From the NCBI GenBank assembly GCA_040507895.1, contig JBEVNX010000251.1, forward strand, positions 1 to 7,046: DNA of 7,046 nucleotides, read 5' to 3'. Of this stretch, positions 5,512-7,046 are shown piece after piece. The translations under genes and the position numbers were made by a program. This stretch comes from JBEVNX01 sp040507895. GTDB taxonomy: Bacteria > Desulfobacterota > Binatia > JACPRU01. A model generated the notes under the pieces. It worked only from the letters and a program-made list of their open reading frames with translations. It ran no database searches and was not told the origin of the DNA. Within the stretch, counting starts at the first letter, position 1; every line of letters starts with the position of its first letter.

Positions 5512-6978
5512 TCAGAACAATTGCTTGCGCTTGGACGACGGTAGAATGCCCATCATCTCGCGGTACTTCGCAACGGTCCGGCGGGCGATGTCGACGCTTT
5601 CCTTGCCGAGCAGCGCGGCGATGTACTGGTCGCTGTACGGACGCCGCGCATCCTCGCCTTGGATGATCTCGCGGATCCGCTGCTTGACGCTCTCCGAGGA
5701 GACGTCCTCGCCGCCGCCCGCACCGGATCGCAGGCTCGACGTGAAGAAGAATTTGAGCTCGAACGTGCCTTGCGGGGTGTGCACGTACTTGTTCGAGGTG
5801 GCGCGGCTGACCGTCGACTCGTGCATGCCGATGTCGCCGGCCACGTCCTTCAAGACGAGCGGCCGCAGCCCCGAGATGCCGCGCTCGAAGAAGTCCCGCT
5901 GGAACTTCACGATCGATTGGGTCACAAGATAGATCGTCCGCTGGCGCTGCTGGATGCTCTTGATGAGCCAGCTCGCCGCTCGCATCTTTTCCTGGATATA
6001 CCCTTTGGCTTCGCCGGAGGAATCCGCGCCGAGCATCTTACGATAGTAGTGGCTGACGCGCAGGTACGGCAGCCCGTCGTCGTTCAGCGTGATGACGTAT
6101 TCCTCGCCGACTTTCGACACGTAGACGTCGGGGGTCACGTAGCGCGCCTCGCCCTCGCCGAAGTTGCGGCCCGGCTTGGGCTCGAGCGAGCTCACCACCT
6201 TCGAGGCTTCGACGACGGTCTCGAGCGACACCCCGAGATCGCGCGCCAGCTTCTCGAGGCGGCGGCTCTCCAAGGCGGCGAGGTGATGCGTGACGATCCG
6301 AGCCGCGAGCGAGTCTCCGGATCCGAGCTGGCGGAGCTGAATGAGCAGGCACTCGCGTAGGTCGCGTGCGCACACGCCGGGAGGATCGAATTCCTGGACC
6401 TTCGCCAGCACGCCCTCCACCATCGCGGGATCGACCTCCGCGAGGCTAGCGATCTCCTCGACGCCCGCGCCGAGGTAGCCGTCGTTGTCGACGTTGCCGA
6501 TGATCAGCGCGGCGAGCCGTTCCTCCTCGGGCGTCAGGCTCGAGAGCCGCAGTTGCCATTCGAGATGGCCGAGGAGGTCCTGCGTCTTGGTGAGGAAGTT
6601 CTCGAGCGACGGCCGCCGGTCGTCGTCGCCCGACTCGGCGAAGCTCCCGCCATGGAATTCGTTGCCGTACGTCTCGAAGTACTCGCTCCAATCGATCTCC
6701 TTGAGGTCCTTGGCGTTGTCCGCCTCGGGCTTTGGAGCTTCGGGTGGCGGCTCGGCCTCGCCGAGCACGCCGTCGACACGCGGCTCGGCGGGGTCGAGAT
6801 CGACGACCGGTTTGTCCGCCTGCCCCTCTTCGAGCACCGGATTCTCTTCGAGCTCCGTTTCGATCAGCGATTCCAGCTCCGTGCGCGACACTTGCAGGAT
6901 CTTGATCGCTTGGCGCAGCTGGGGCGTCATCACCAGCTGCTGGGAGAGCTTCTGGAAGAGCTTCGGCTCGAGCGCCAT
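5512..6978 (-). CDS. rpoN: RNA polymerase sigma-54 factor (RpoN)
   Basis: RpoN directs core RNA polymerase to -24/-12 promoters and needs an AAA+ activator with ATP hydrolysis to open DNA; targets include nitrogen, motility and stress genes. The 488-aa product has the expected architecture. The N-terminal activator-interacting region I includes SQQLVMTPQLRQAIKILQ (12-29). An acidic, proline-rich region II lies at about 51-125. The core-binding domain follows (about 126-330), with NVDNDGYLG (162-170) and FDPPGVCARDLRECL (197-211). The DNA-binding part has a helix-turn-helix around LKDVAGDIGMHESTVSRATSNKY (376-398) and the RpoN box ARRTVAKYRE (465-474). No domain is missing. The ATG at 6978 gives the usual N-terminus but has no clear Shine-Dalgarno in the 32 nt after lptB. 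Placement directly downstream of lptB is the standard arrangement in Gram-negative bacteria. Confidence 0.98.
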   Translation of the reverse strand: MALEPKLFQKLSQQLVMTPQLRQAIKILQVSRTELESLIETELEENPVLEEGQADKPVVDLDPAEPRVDGVLGEAEPPPEAPKPEADNAKDLKEIDWSEYFETYGNEFHGGSFAESGDDDRRPSLENFLTKTQDLLGHLEWQLRLSSLTPEEERLAALIIGNVDNDGYLGAGVEEIASLAEVDPAMVEGVLAKVQEFDPPGVCARDLRECLLIQLRQLGSGDSLAARIVTHHLAALESRRLEKLARDLGVSLETVVEASKVVSSLEPKPGRNFGEGEARYVTPDVYVSKVGEEYVITLNDDGLPYLRVSHYYRKMLGADSSGEAKGYIQEKMRAASWLIKSIQQRQRTIYLVTQSIVKFQRDFFERGISGLRPLVLKDVAGDIGMHESTVSRATSNKYVHTPQGTFELKFFFTSSLRSGAGGGEDVSSESVKQRIREIIQGEDARRPYSDQYIAALLGKESVDIARRTVAKYREMMGILPSSKRKQLF

Positions 6979-7010
6979 GGTCGGACAGTCTATCGCGAGA
7001 AGGAAGGACG

Positions 7011-7046
7011 CTACAGTTGAAACTTTTCGCCGAGATAGATCTCGCG
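7011..7046 (-). CDS. lptB: C-terminal end of LPS export ATP-binding protein LptB (partial)
   Basis: Reading the minus strand from the window edge gives R-E-I-Y-L-G-E-K-F-Q-L then TAG. This matches the characteristic LptB tail (E. coli ends in YLGEDFRL). LptB is the cytoplasmic ATPase of the LptB2FG transporter that extracts lipopolysaccharide from the inner membrane. The fragment is only 11 codons, so the call rests on this short tail together with the well-known lptB-rpoN adjacency. It implies an LPS-bearing Gram-negative cell. Confidence 0.75.
   Translation of the reverse strand, partial: REIYLGEKFQL

Noticed and set aside
4734..5666. Plus-strand open frame of 310 codons opposite ptsN, hpf and the end of rpoN
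   Set aside because: It crosses three clear minus-strand genes and shows no recognisable domain.
1..7046. Mobile elements, CRISPR arrays, tRNA or rRNA genes, phage or defence genes
   Set aside because: The window is filled by conserved housekeeping genes in one direction with gaps of at most about 100 nt. I saw no transposase, direct-repeat array or RNA gene.

Overview
This is a densely packed, GC-rich bacterial chromosomal segment in which every supported gene lies on the minus strand, so transcription runs from the right end (7046) to the left end (1). It is core-genome material. The order lptB - rpoN - hpf - ptsN - hprK - rapZ - EIIA(Man) - HPr is the extended rpoN/PTS cluster seen in Gram-negative bacteria outside the gammaproteobacteria. 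HprK plus a mannose-type EIIA, a long-form HPF and the short archaeal/Thermotoga-like form of AhcY suggest a deltaproteobacterial-type lineage (Desulfobacterota, Myxococcota, Binatota or similar). The exact taxon cannot be read from this window.

Layout from right to left: the last 11 codons of lptB (7046-7011); rpoN, sigma-54 (6978-5512); long-form hibernation factor hpf (5489-4950); ptsN, EIIA-Ntr (4939-4478); a 73-nt gap with a strong inverted repeat; hprK, HPr kinase/phosphorylase (about 4395-3424); rapZ (3431-2562, overlapping hprK by 8 nt); a mannose-family EIIA (2544-2131); HPr (2134-1844, ATGA overlap with the EIIA); a 100-nt gap with a terminator-like hairpin and a 16-nt palindrome; metK (1743-577); and ahcY (574 to beyond position 1, 2 nt after metK). 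No gene-free stretch exceeds about 100 nt.

The genes form two blocks. The first is a regulatory phosphotransferase module. HPr keeps both its histidine phosphorylation site and the serine targeted by HprK, and two EIIA proteins could receive its phosphate, but no EI or membrane EIIC is present here, so a regulatory rather than a sugar-uptake role is likely. It sits with sigma-54, RapZ and a ribosome-hibernation factor, linking nitrogen/carbon state, envelope precursor control and growth arrest. The second block is the S-adenosylmethionine cycle: MetK makes SAM and AhcY removes the SAH left after methyl transfer. The intergenic signals before metK suggest it may be a separate transcription unit.

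I found no mobile element, CRISPR array, tRNA, rRNA or clearly new system. The points most worth a second look are the Walker A lysine-to-arginine change in RapZ, the altered GGTP motif in the mannose-type EIIA, and the two structured intergenic regions.
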